Shown one piece after another: positions 28,962-40,677 of a stretch of 64,000 bases of DNA. Made by a program: the position numbers and the translations under genes. Each line of letters starts with the position of its first letter. Positions within the stretch are counted from its first letter, which is position 1. The stretch comes from Adineta ricciae (lineage: Eukaryota; Rotifera; Eurotatoria; Adinetida; Adinetidae), in contig CAJNOJ010000024.1 of NCBI GenBank assembly GCA_905250025.1, positions 434,001 to 498,000 on the forward strand. Reading direction: 5' to 3'. The notes under the pieces were generated by a model. The model did not search any database and had not been told where the DNA came from. It worked only from the letters and a program-made list of their open reading frames with translations.

Positions 28962-29116
28962 GCAAACATGAAAATTATTAAGGAACAATCAACTTTTGAG
29001 AATCTTGATTCTTGTTTTATTAAGATGAAAGAGGGAAAAGAAGAAAATAAAAGTAACAAATGTAAATACGCAACAATGTCTCAAATTTCTTTGATTCCGT
29101 TTTCAACGGAAGGATT

Positions 29117-31174
29117 TTAAAAATCATCCTCATCATCAGCCATTTCTTTGGCATATTCTAATTCTTCTTGTTCACGTTCGCGGCGTTCCTATTCAACGAA
29201 AAAAGCAGATCAGTCACCGTCTTGTTACAACATAAACCAATCAACATACTTGAGCTGTTTCTAAATCTTCATTGTATTTCTTGGGCGGATAACGCATGGC
29301 TTTGACGGCTTCATTATGAACTTTAAGACAGAACTCGATACGTTGATGAAACGCATTCATCGGTTCACGTGTCGTGTAAACATCGACCATTTCACGCGAT
29401 TGAACATAACCTTGTTCGTGATTGATTGTTGCTTCGATGACGCCATCACGAATTGCCTAAATGGTTCGACTCAAACAAACATTTCGATCTGAATGTGTCA
29501 TTTACTTTAGCGACGATGTATTCCGCATCTTCAGGCGAATCAAGTTGTAACTTTCGTGCAACGTCGCTAAATGAAATCTTTGCGTACGATAAACTAATCA
29601 TTTTAATGCCGGTTTTGATGACATTGTGTCTCAATCTAGAATATTCGGAAAATGAAATGATGTTCTTTCTTTTGAGGAAAATGTTACAAACCGAATTATA
29701 AGTGACCAAGTTTTTTCTCGTTGAAAACGATCGGAAAATGCATCGAGAACTTCTTTGAATCGACCTAGATCTCCAGCACGTACAGCTAAACAAAAACAAG
29801 ACATTTCTCAGCAGTTATTTAAAAGCCAAGCATACCTAACGTTAATTGATAGTATGGATCTAATGAACGTTTTAACTGAGGATTTTGAAACGTGGCTTTA
29901 TCAGGAATATCTCCCAGAAGTAATTCGACAGTGATCAGAAATTTGTGAGCCTAAACAGACAGAGCTAATCTTTCAAATAAATGATATTTGATTTACTTAC
30001 ATCCTGTCGAAAGCCAATTGCTGTCTGTTGCGGTGCTTTACGTGTCGCTGTTAATAAGTGTTGATGAGCTTTGGTGTATTCCAATTGCATGGCACGTATA
30101 CGACCTAGATGCAAAAGATAGATATCGGTCGTTTTTCTCAATGAGTATTCTTACCAAGATAGTACAAATATCTTGCCCATTCGTTATTCGATGCATGATC
30201 AGGAAAAACGGATTTGAGTACAAGCTTTTGCGCTTGACTGTACAAATTGTAATGGAGATAATTTCGCAACAAGAGATTGATTAACACGGCGGTGCCTTCG
30301 AAATCATTGCGCAATGTTGCTGTACGTAGTCGACTGTGTAAAAATCTACAGATGGAACGTATTTATTAGTGTAGGCTGAGAAACAATTCTGATACGTACG
30401 GTCGAATAGTATCAAGCATATTGTTCAATTCGAATATGCGTGCGTAGTAAAAGTAACATTTAGCAGCGAGAAGATCAAGTGTTCGACGATTGAGAACGCT
30501 GGTTTTGTCCACAAGTCGCTTAGCACAGTCTAAGGCCTAGAGAGAGTGACAGAAGAAAAGGTGTAAACAGAGCACAATTTTAACATGAAAATTTTCCTAC
30601 TGGCTTCAACGCGTTCCGATCAATTAGATAGAGAAGGACAATTAAATGTATGTATAAATCAACTTCTGGTATTGCGACTGCACGTGTTCGTGAAGTTTGC
30701 GGCCGAGATGTTGTTTGCTTTTCGCCAGTCGCTGCGGGCGTACTTGGTTTTTCCATGTCAACGTCCATTGGCTGAAAAATCAGAAACCTTTGTGATTTAT
30801 TTATTCTAACAAAGTGTAACAAACCTGAGCAGCAGAGTGGGCGAATCCGAGAAGACTTTCTTTCTCACTTGGATTTGATCCATAGTAGAAAGATATTAAA
30901 CGACGAACGATCTCTTCATTGAGACGCTTTCGTGTTGAAGCAAGCGCTCGTAAAACGCGCAGGATATATCGAGGTTCCTTGGAATTCACAGCTTTCTCGA
31001 TTGTTCGAACTTGTTCCTTAATGTCTATCGAAAAGGAATACATGAAGATAAACGGAAGTCTGATTTGAACTCACCATCTAATGTTAATGTATTGGCATCT
31101 TTGGATGTCGCTGTCGTGTTTGACGTCGTTGCTTGATCCGCTTCTTTCATTTCCACGTCATTGATTTCGACCAT
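29117..31174 (-). CDS. PSMD3: 26S proteasome regulatory subunit PSMD3/Rpn3
   Basis: Lid subunit of the 19S regulatory particle. It begins [13 protein letters not shown], then [20 protein letters not shown] and [20 protein letters not shown], the N-terminal helical repeats of Rpn3. A PCI domain follows; near the C-terminus are [19 protein letters not shown] and [20 protein letters not shown], then [38 protein letters not shown] and an acidic end (EMADDEDDF). These match animal PSMD3 closely. Split by around ten short introns. It is divergent from NSMCE3, with 337 bases between start codons, and is followed by PI4KB in the same direction. Confidence 0.95.
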
Positions 31175-31511
31175 GATTAAGAAGTTAGAAAATCTCAGAA
31201 AGTTCTAAAAAAACTTGGAATCTTAAAAAGAAAACTTTTAGGTTGAAAGAAAAAAAGAAATTCCGAAAAGATAGATTTGTGAGTCACTGGACAGAACAAA
31301 TAAACAACTGTGATTAATTGGTTGGTAGCATCTTATCAACCGCTGATAATCGAAAGATGTCAGCATACGTTTGGATTGAGACACTATGCCATCTGTGACT
31401 TCTTCAGCGATTGGTACGTTGCAAGCTGCGAATAAATTTCGTCTGTCTCGTGAATGAAATATAACGAACAATTGAAGTGACGGTTATATCTCAATTCAAG
31501 ATAGGTTTATC
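31175..31511. promoter_or_regulatory. Head-to-head region of PSMD3 and NSMCE3
   Basis: 337 bases between divergent start codons. A 77-codon open stretch on the - strand (31238-31471) has no domain and no expected context. The promoter role is inferred from position only. Confidence 0.45.
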
Positions 31512-32359
31512 ATGCCACCGAAAAAATCATCACAGGCTGTCGTGGCCTCGCAAATGTCAATGAATGTAAGTGATTCGGACGACCCTGCCGATCATGACAC
31601 GACTTTCGATGATGATGCTAATCTAAAACCAATCGTCAGTGCATCGCTTCAATACATACTAGTTCATAGTTGTAAACCTCAGGTTATTAAACGACTCGAT
31701 TGGATCAACACAGTACTTCGTCCAATGGGTTGCGATGGAAGAAAAGCGTTTCCTGCTGTACATAAACAAGTTGCGAAAGCTTTGAATGACACATTCGGTT
31801 ATAAACTTGTTTCGGACGAAAAACATGACGGTCGGTTAACATATAGTATCATAAAAAGTACAATGCATCTTGAAACATTATTGTTTTTCGTCTAGGCTAT
31901 ATCTTGGTCAATGCATTAAAACAAGGTCCACTCGAACGTCGACCATTAACAAATCCTAGTCAAAATTCGAAATACGCTCTATTAATGATCATTGTTGCTT
32001 GCTTAAAACGAGCAGGCGGTGAAATGTCCGCAGTTGATTTCTGGGCGATACTCAGTGAAACACTTTCCATTCGTAACGAAGAGTCAACACGGTTGGCAAC
32101 AAATCAACATAAACTCTTCGGTGATGTCCAAAAATTAATTCGAACAGATTTTCCTAAAGAAGGCTATCTAATCTTCGACCAAGCAAAAGATTTAACCGGT
32201 GATACACAAACCACCACTCAAACTGTAAAACTCGGCTTTCGTGCTCAACATGAATTTCCTGATGAAGCAATAGATGAATTTATTGAAAAAGTTGGAGAAT
32301 ACGGAATCGAAAGCGACACAGAGGAGAATAATAATGATGCCATGGAAGATGATACTTAA
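31512..32359 (+). CDS. NSMCE3: NSMCE3/Nse3, MAGE-domain subunit of the SMC5/6 complex
   Basis: Part of the NSE1-NSE3-NSE4 module that binds DNA and helps SMC5/6 in repair and in silencing of extrachromosomal DNA. Two exons, 31512-31857 and 31896-32359, give 269 residues; the intron is only 38 bases. After an acidic N-terminus the MAGE winged-helix tandem runs from about residue 40: VIKRLDWINTVLRPMGCDG, then SYILVNALKQGPLERRPL, ALLMIIVACLKRAGGEMSAV, the second WH with HKLFGDVQKLI, then KEGYLIFDQ and VKLGFRAQHEF. The C-terminus is acidic. Single MAGE genes in invertebrates are NSE3 orthologues, which supports the call. DAXX begins 49 bases after the stop. Confidence 0.85.
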
Positions 32360-32388
32360 ATCGATAGAAATACAATCAAGTGTAACTA

Positions 32389-32408
32389 TATTTTTTTGTG
32401 TATTGTAG
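32389..32408 (+). promoter_or_regulatory. 3' splice acceptor abutting the DAXX start codon
   Basis: A T-rich tract ending in TGTATTGTAG lies directly before ATG at 32409, within the 49 bases separating NSMCE3 and DAXX. There is no room for an independent promoter, so a trans-spliced leader on an operon-like transcript is the simplest reading (inference). Confidence 0.55.
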
Positions 32409-34371
32409 ATGACAGAGATAAAGTTTGATACTGTCACACTTCAGTTTGAAAAGGTCTGTAGTATTTCGGAAAATTGAATTCTGTTGTATGTTCTGCTCTA
32501 TCTAGTTTCTTTCGACGATTGGCAATATTTTAACGTGTGAAAATGAGGTTAATATTATTCGAAATAAACTTCGACGCCATTTCAACGCAGCAACATTGGA
32601 CTACTTATGTTCGAACGAATTTACAACATCTTTGAATCAGATACAAAAAGCATTTGCGGAGAACAAAAAATCAACCAAATATTTTACACTATTAGCTTCC
32701 TTCGATGAGCGATTGAAGCGACATTTGATCAAACTAAGAAGGTACGTCTCTGGGAGAGATGTAGCTTATTTCTTATCGAATTTGGTTTGCTTTTATGTTC
32801 AGAACAACTTCTCAGCTTTCCAATGTTTCATCTCCTAGTACAACAGTGTCTGCCGAAACAAACTCAGAGAACGATACAACGACAATGCCAGCTCAGTCAA
32901 AAACTGAACATAGATTTTTCATGAAAGAAATTCAAGAAACATTGGAGTATCTGCTTGACCAATGTTGTATCATCTCATCAGAACCAGAGATTTCTCTCAC
33001 GGTTGACGTTCCAGCTGTAACAATTGATTCAACACACGAACGAAAGATCAAGAAATTAGAACGACGTTTGATTCGCATTTCTCGAATGATTCGTGATTTA
33101 GAGGAAAAAGACATGTCACTTGAAGAAATGGCTCATTGTGATCTGTATACCGTCGAATCCAATTTGAAGAAACAAGCATGTGAAGTAGGAAATTAAAAGG
33201 GCAACATTTTTGTTCCATTGAGAAATACAATATTTAGATGTATGAAAAACTGGCTAAGCTGAAAAAACAATCGCCGTCGACTGAACGAATTCTACATCGA
33301 CCAATTGTACTGACTAGTAATGATTCGAATTACGGTTGAAAGCATTTCTATTCCTCATTTTCTTTTCATGACAAGATGCTCCAAGTGATCATCCATTGAT
33401 TACTAGAGATTTGGAAGATATGGTTAACCAATCTAAGCATTTCCCATCGTTCAGCGATGTTCTCAGTACAGTCGAAAGCGCCAATACAAAATATCAACTA
33501 CATTTGAAGTAAGAGAAATCGACTTGGCGCAATATTGATCAGCGTATTTGAATTTTCTAGTGGAGAATCACGAACAACTTTAGCCGAAAAATCTTTTAAA
33601 GTCATCGGAAAGCAAATTAAAGATCGACGTATGGCTGATTTTAATGATATTATGAGTAGTCGTCTTCCCGAAGATTTCAAGTACGAGAAGGCGAGCGACA
33701 ATCCATCTTTTTCTCATTTGATTATCTTTTAGTATCGAACAAAATGATCCTGCATTGGACAACGCTGAAATTACACAAGTTTTGCTCAAAAACGAGCGTG
33801 AAGCAATAATAAAAACCGAACAAGTACGTAAAAGCTACCACTATCAAAAACCCCACTTGATCGTGATGATCACTTGTAGATCTTCGAAGAATTCTCACAA
33901 ATCACGCCAGATCCTGATGCAGAAATCAATATTGAATCCACCGAAAACGAATCTGGAACTGAGAGTGAAGAACATCCTCCACTACCCGTTCGTGCCGAAG
34001 AGTCATCCGAGAGTCAATGTGAAATCATGGAAATCGATCCAGTACCGGAGCCGACGTCGGAAATCTCACTTGACGATAGAGCGATTACAATCTTGACCAC
34101 AGCTTCATTACCGCCCAAGCCAGCAATACTCGAGCGACCATCGCTAAGTATTTCCAAAGAACGTGATGACGTGCAGACATTGGTGCCGCGACGTAAAGGA
34201 GCTCTAACAGAAAATGAAATCATTTATAAACTGTACAGACAAAGATTAACAAATAACAATGCAACTACGTCGAGCAATGTTGTACGAAAACGACCGTTAA
34301 CACGAGTCAATGACTGCACTACTGTAAAAAAATCGAAACAGCACATTCCAGAATTAATTGTCTTGGATTAA
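32409..34371 (+). CDS. DAXX-like: DAXX-like histone H3.3 chaperone
   Basis: Exon 1 (32409-32453) gives MTEIKFDTVTLQFEK, joined through a 52-base intron to FLSTIGNILTCENEVNII. A short helical region follows, like the DAXX helical bundle. The histone-binding part follows: MYEKLAKLKKQSPSTERILH, then RPIVLTNAPSDHPLITRDLE, HFPSFSDVLSTVESANTKYQ, SFKVIGKQIKDRRMADFNDI, and LPEDFKIEQNDPALDNAEIT. This order of segments matches animal DAXX. The C-terminal part is acidic (ESGTESEEHPPLP) then basic, with a nuclear-signal-like KRPLTR. In vertebrates DAXX with ATRX loads H3.3 in heterochromatin and works with SETDB1/TRIM28. Eight or so exons with short introns. Orthology is likely but rests on remembered family features. 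Confidence 0.75.
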
Positions 34372-34575
34372 TAATAGAAGTTCTTTTTTGCACCGAAATG
34401 TATTTTGTTATATTTGCTCTTGCTTTTTCGGTAGATACATATAGCTATAAACTAGTCCGAGACACGATCGGACGGATCTCGAAAATAGTATGTTGGTTTC
34501 ATGTTGATGAACTATGGAGAATGAGTATAGTGTAACTATGACAATACAAAAAAACAATTTCGAATTTTTTGTTAA

Positions 34576-35693
34576 TCAACTTTCATTGAATGTACATATT
34601 TATATTCGAAATTGCTCTCTTTGAATAAAAGGAAACTGATTAACAATACATTATCGAGATGCGTCGCACCACCGACAGCATCGTCATCGGCAAATTGTCA
34701 TTATTTCTTTCTCATTCGACATGGAATTTACTTATCCACAAATAATCATGATAATAGTCTCATCGAACTTGGCAAACAGCAGGTCTTTACTTTCATTTTT
34801 TCTGTTCGATTATCATAGATCGCCACATGTGTTTAACAGGCATATGCTGCGGCTGAAACTATAGATGCACTTGCACGTACACTGGAAAGATCGACGCGAT
34901 CCGTCTCTCGTATACTCTTTACTTGTCTAGTTCATTCAGGCTATAAACGAGCTTATCAAACAGGTACCATCACTAGCCATCGGTTAGAAGAAATGCATCG
35001 TCTTGGGCAATCGTTTGATAGAATTTTTAAACGCTATAAATGCTGGGGAGAAGTTCACTCACTTGAACGCTGTCGAGAAAGTTGGCATAAAATCCAACGT
35101 CTTTTCTTTTCTTTATCATCAAATGCGACTCGAGCACCGAGACATTATGTGATTTTTTCGCATGGAAACCTTCTCAGCGGCATTGTGACATATCTGATGT
35201 CCGGTGCGTCATGGGATCGAGGGCATTGGGGTAATGTTGCACCACATTGTTCAGTATCGGTTTTATCTTATAAACCAGGAAATCTTCTACCAGAAATTGT
35301 TTTAACACCTTTTCAAATATTGAATCAATCGTTACCTATCACTATTAATAATATAAATCCGAGAAAAATGCGATTGCATGAAATCACCTCCACGGGGACT
35401 ATTGACGAACAGACTTGGTCGTCAATCATAAATTCAATTATTCCCGTATGTTGTCTCGCTAAATATTTACTTGCGTAATGATGAATCATTCTGTCTAGGA
35501 ACGTGTTATCGGCTCATATACTGATCAATTTTCACGTGTACTCAGATTCATTCCTGGAAATAAAGAAGAAGAACAGTATATGTTATCTGTTTTTCAGCAG
35601 TATTGTTCACAGATAAGAACAACACGTGAAAGATTTGATTCAAATTTCGATAGTGACAACGAAGATGACGATATCGATGAAACAAATGAATAA
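34576..35693 (+). CDS. Histidine phosphatase (phosphoglycerate mutase-like, PGAM5-type)
   Basis: Branch-1 histidine phosphatase fold, catalysing phosphate transfer through a phospho-His. The nucleophile motif is YFFLIRHGIYLS; later come the conserved Arg in VHSGYKRAYQT, the acid residue near WGEVHSLERCRES, and the second catalytic His in HYVIFSHGNLLSGIVTYLM. Three coding blocks are clear: up to 34782, 34840-35445 and 35499-35693. The last encodes an acidic tail (DSDNEDDDIDETNE). No in-frame ATG precedes the first motif before the upstream stop near 34573, so the true first exon lies further upstream or the start is hidden by a splice; the start given is only the open-frame limit. PGAM5 is one candidate. 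AATAAA overlaps the stop. Confidence 0.75.
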
Positions 35694-36294
35694 AATATCT
35701 AATAAAAATAACAATTGACAACTGTGTGTGATGAAATTAATTAAAAACGTCTCCAAACAAGTCTACGCCAAGTACCGAGAATTTATTAGTCATATCTGGC
35801 TAAACACGATTGTCATAATGAGTCAAACAGTTCTTTGAATGATTATTATACATCACGGACGATCAAACTTCGTCATTGAAAAAATCTAGAACATTCTTGT
35901 GCTCAATGTCAGAAAGTACTTCTATCGTCTGAGAAATTTAGACTTAGTTCTTGATTAACAGAAAATGAAAAGATGCATTGGTTTTATTATGTTAAAACAT
36001 TATCTTTGAATTTTCATGAATATACATATGACACCATCTGTCTATTTTAAAATGGTGCCGATGAGGTCTCCTATGTTGAGCGCATGTGTACTCAGGCAAA
36101 GAGGAAAAAACCCGGAAGTACATTCATTGTTATGATAACTACAACTAGTACCAGTGCACCAGCACGTAAAATATTCTAATTTATTATCATTGATCAATAT
36201 CCGAGACTAATGCTTGCTATTTATTGGCTGTTGAACGTTCGGTGGCGCGTTTCCGAAAAGAAAACCCATTTTCACACCTTCGCCACAGTCGCAA
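35694..36294. other. Spacer between two 3' ends, no gene
   Basis: 601 AT-rich bases. On the - strand an AATAAA at about 36218 is a plausible polyadenylation signal for the small protein encoded at 36295-36564. Nothing else seen. Confidence 0.5.
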
Positions 36295-36564
36295 TTACAA
36301 CCTGAAGTTTCCCATTCCGTTATCCAGCTCTTTATCAACATTTTGAAAGTGCTTACGTAAATCATACTGTGATTGTCCTATCTGCGTCATAAGTGCAGAA
36401 AGAAATGCCGCTTGCGGAATGTCGTTTTCTCTGTAAACATCTTCTGCGCGTTTTTTACTGGCCTCACATTGACAGGAACAATCAGTGAATCGAAATCGGA
36501 ATCGTTCATGAGCTTCGATGTTGGAATCTTTACTGGCGCTTGTTTTTGTTGAACTTGAACCCAT
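36295..36564 (-). CDS. Small possibly N-myristoylated protein, function unknown
   Basis: An 89-residue open frame starting MGSSSTKTSASKD. Gly2 with Ser at position 6 or nearby is the classic N-myristoylation pattern, so membrane attachment is predicted. The centre has a Cys-rich patch, CSCQCEASKKR, and the rest is helical (ENDIPQAAFLSALMTQIGQS). A poly(A) signal about 70 bases downstream of the stop supports a real transcript. I do not recognise the family. A splice donor near the end (TTCAG|GTTG) could extend the protein by another exon. Confidence 0.45.
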   Translation of the reverse strand: MGSSSTKTSASKDSNIEAHERFRFRFTDCSCQCEASKKRAEDVYRENDIPQAAFLSALMTQIGQSQYDLRKHFQNVDKELDNGMGNFRL

Positions 36565-37010
36565 AGAAGATATTAATAGATGAAGAGTAAAAAATAATCT
36601 ATTTTAATTTCGTGACTTTGAATAAATGCGCGAAGTTCGCACTTCGTAACGCGTGCCTGCTAAAGAAATCATCTTGTAGCCGGAAAATCATGAATTTACC
36701 TGTCAACAGATATCGATGACAAAGTTAATATTATCTTTTCTAATATAATTGATATGTTAAAAACGATCTTTCTATACAGAATGGATCGTATACGGGCTTA
36801 ATCATACCTTTTTTCCTCACATTTACATAGTCTGAGTTGGTTCAATATTAGTCGTAGTCAAACAAAGATAAAAGACAAATCTGCGCCGAGAAAAAAAAAG
36901 AATCTGCCCACTATTGCGAGAGAGAAAAAGTGCGAGATTTATATTCTATCTATCAGAATTAAAAAAATATTAATCCAAGCGTTTGTCATAACTGTGGATT
37001 TGACTTTGTC
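36565..37010. promoter_or_regulatory. Head-to-head region of the small protein and PLC-delta
   Basis: 446 bases, AT-rich, with a purine stretch near 36885-36930. It is likely to hold both promoters by position. No specific element identified. Confidence 0.4.
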
Positions 37011-40000
37011 ATGATCGAATCGAAGAGTTATATTCTCAATAAACTTCAAGAAGGTGCATCTTTCATCAAATTCAACTCGGATGGATCTCGGACTGAAGGA
37101 TTTTTCTATGTTTGCCCGAAACTGAACAGTCTATGGTATAATACATCGAAAAAACGCTTTCAAAACTCGGCGAACGAATGTAAATCGATTCATTTCATTT
37201 ATTAGTTTATTATTTAGTTGTTTAAATAGTTCCGTTGAAAGATTGTCAAGTGCGACCTGATCTTAGATCAGATACCTGGTTGAAAGTACTTCAATTGGGC
37301 AAAGTACGAGAACAACAGGTAGGAAGTCGAATGAAGACAAATGATAGTCATCAACTTTTCATCTAGAGTGATTTAGCTTTTTCGATTTTACACAGTCGTG
37401 GTCGAAAAAGTCTAGATCTCCTCGCAAGTGACACGGAAACCCGTAACATTTGGGTGCGCGGTCTGGAAATGTTAATTCAAGAAAGTATTGGAAAGCCCTA
37501 CACAAAAATTACCAATAGGTAGGTTCGAAATTTCTTCGAAAACTTGTTAATCTTTCGCTGACAACTAACAGTTGGCTCAAAGGGCTTTTCAACACGGCCG
37601 ATCGCGATCGAAATAACCTTCTTTGTAAAGCTGAAGTTTACCGTCTATTGGAACAATTGAATGTGCGTCTAACAACGGATGAGTTCGAACAATACCTTAA
37701 TGTAAGTTCTGAAGAAAGTTTTGCTTGAAACAATGTGAAAGCTATTCTATAGCAAGCTGGTTTGAATGCCGCTATCCTTCGCGGACAGCTTCGTGCGCAA
37801 GAATTCATTACGTTTTATCAAATGTTAACGTATCGGCCAGAATTGATGCATATTATTCACACGTACGTTTGACAGATTCGATATTGAATAGTTGATAATG
37901 GCGGAGTTCGATTTTAGCTACAGTGAATCCTGCGATCTTTGCACTTGTAACGGTCATCCGACAATAGCAATGATTTGTTCTGCAGTGACTCCTGTTATGG
38001 ATTCATCGTTTATACTTATGAATGCATTCGGACCTCGGACGACGACTACGGCGTTCAGTGGCATCCCGCCGACGGCAAGACCGAATACTTGCAATTATAT
38101 GACGATTGAAGAGGTGAAAGAGTTTTTGATGAACGAACAAAAAGTACAGCGAACCAGTTTTTTCTTCGGATTTTCTCATCTGCTGTTGACACTTTAGCAA
38201 AGCTTATCATCGAGTGAAGTCGCTGATTTAATCAAAAAGTTCGATCCGTCAACTGAAGGAAAAGAGTGTATCGAACTGGGCGTTGATGGTAATTCACCCT
38301 CATCTCGATAATCGAACTTATAATCATTAAGTCAATCTTAGGTCTTCGTGAAATGTTACTGAGCGACGAATATCAACTTATGAATCAGGAACATTGCAGT
38401 ACTATCTATCAGGATATGACCAAACCATTAACGGACTATTGGATCAATACATCACATAATACGTAGATGGAAAGCCGCCAAACATAAATGAGAAAATCAT
38501 TTGTTAATAATTCATTTAGATACCTTTGTGCGAATCAAGTTGTCGGTGACTCATCAGGCGAATCATATGTTCAAGTATTGCAGCGGGGCTGTCGATGTGT
38601 TGAATGTAATGAAATCAAAAGAAAAGTACGAGCAAATCTGGCATTTATTGTTTTTAGTGGATCTCCATGACGGCCCTGACGGACATCCTGTTATTCGACA
38701 TGGCTTTACATTGGTTAAAGATGCTAGTCTACGCGAAATTCTCAATCAAATAAAACAATTTGCTTTCTGTGCTTCGCCGTATGTTCATGCATTCCTAGCA
38801 TTCTTCCACTCATTGAATCTCGGTTTCTGTAGATATCCACTGTTTCTCAATCTGGAAAATCACTGTTCAAATAAACAGCAAATCATTGTTGCACGATTTC
38901 TGATTGATATTTTTGGATGTAAGAAGCAAAATTGACTTCTTTTTTTTTTTGTTAACCATTGATCATTTGTAGCGTCGATCTACACAGCCGAAGAAGCTAA
39001 TGCGAATACAGCATGGCCATCACCTGAAGAACTCAAAGGGCGCATTATTCTTCGTGTAAGTTGACTGACTTTTTGACAACAGATGGTCACTTACATTGTT
39101 GCAGGGACGTGTGTCACCTAAGAATGATCTATCAGTCGATTATAGCAATGAAGATGAATCTTTCGACCCGGACATCTCTGTAAGACGTTTAACATATTTT
39201 ATACATACAAGATCATTTTCATTTTGCTTAGGCTGTGTGTAAAGAACTAGCCAGTCTTGTCGCTTGTCAAAACACCACATTCAAAGGTTTTGAATTTTCG
39301 AAATATTGTGAGTAATGATGAGACTGCATGCATGGCATGGAAAACTCTTTTGTTTTTCAATTGAAGATAAGCATTATCAATCATCATCATTAGCTGAAAA
39401 GAAAGCTTTAGCTTCTGTCGAACATCATGCGCTCGAGTTAATTCATTACAACCAACGTTTAATCACCCGAGTTTATCCATCTGCATATCGACAAGATTCA
39501 AGTAACGTTGAAGCAGTTTCGCTCTGGAATACTGGCGTCCAAATGGGTTTGTAGACCAGTGTATTACTCGCTCTTTCGTACCAAATCTTTCTCGTTGATA
39601 GTCGCCTTGAATTTTCAAACAGATGACATATCTATGTCACTGAATCATGCCCGATTTTCAGATAACAAGCAATGCGGATACGTTCTGAAACCGGCAATTT
39701 TACGAGATCGTGAGTTTTAAAAATAAAGGGGTCGAGAAATGATGAGAAGAGTGTGGATTTCCATTCTAGAAAATACCACGTTCAGTCCAAATAGTTGCTT
39801 CTCTGCTTATTTACTTTCACAACGACGTCCACTCAAATTGGAACTTTGCGTTCGTGATTTTTCCCTTCTGAAAAAGTCCATTAAAATCGTTGTCGATGCC
39901 TTTTAGATTATCAGTGCACAACATTTGCCCAAGCGCAATCAACGCGACACAACGCCCGTATCGCCGTCTGTCAAAGTGAAAACCTTCGGTGCTCGTTGTG

Positions 40001-40377
40001 GTAAGATCACAAGCATCTTTTTTCAACCAATACCTGTTTCTTTCCAAGATCATAACGAACAGAAGACAGTCACTGTACACAACAATGGTTTGAATCCGAT
40101 ATGGAATCATCTGATGCAGTTTTCAATTGTAATTCCTGAACTGTGTCTTCTGCGATTCTCCGTGCGAGATAGTGATAAGAACAATACCGATCTTTGTCAA
40201 TATTCAATTCCATTTCTCTCGATGCAACCAGGTAAATTGACATGAAACTTTTCTCCATCTCGAATCTTGTCGTTCGAAGGCTACCGACACATTCGCTTGC
40301 TCGATCGTCATAATCGTCCGACAACAGCGACCTTATTCGTTAATGTTAAAGTCATTAATATGGAATCAACTGGTTAA
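37011..40377 (+). CDS. PLCD-like: Phosphoinositide phospholipase C, delta type
   Basis: Cleaves PIP2 to IP3 and diacylglycerol in a calcium-dependent way. Domains in order: an N-terminal PH domain ([20 protein letters not shown] to [13 protein letters not shown]), EF-hands ([20 protein letters not shown] and [14 protein letters not shown]), the X box with the catalytic His in NTSHNT then [10 protein letters not shown], the metal ligands in [14 protein letters not shown], and the second catalytic His in IRHGFTLV. The Y box has [24 protein letters not shown] and [14 protein letters not shown]2 domain ends the protein ([31 protein letters not shown]). All catalytic residues are present. An unusual insert of about 50 residues, Cys-rich at first ([12 protein letters not shown]), sits between the EF-hands and [15 protein letters not shown]. 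About 14 exons. The absence of SH2/SH3 domains and the short length argue for delta. Confidence 0.93.
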
Positions 40378-40677
40378 CATTCGAAAGAATATCGAATTCT
40401 CGGCTAACAAAGACCGATGCTTTGCATGTAGACGCAAATAGCTTTATTAAATATCGTATTATTTGAAAAAAACAAAGAGTATTTGTTTTCTGCTTTGGAA
40501 AATTGAATTCAGTATTTAAAAGAAAACGTTTGTTTCTCCTTTCTCTCTCTCTCTCTCTCTCACTCACTCTCTACATCTACTTCATTTATTATATTCACAA
40601 GCAGGAAGATAAATCTATAAAACATACAATGTAGAATTTATTGCACATTGTTACATGCGAGATGATTCAATTGCCTT
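40378..40677. other. Convergent spacer between PLC-delta and TIF1 genes
   Basis: Contains a CT microsatellite (40541-40563) and the two 3' ends. No gene seen. Confidence 0.5.
40541..40563. repeat. CT dinucleotide microsatellite
   Basis: A run of TC units in the convergent 3' spacer, followed by an imperfect CACTCACTCTCT stretch. Confidence 0.85.

Noticed and set aside
31238-31471. 77-codon open frame on the - strand between PSMD3 and NSMCE3.
   Set aside because: No domain, no splice context, and it sits in a head-to-head promoter region; likely chance.
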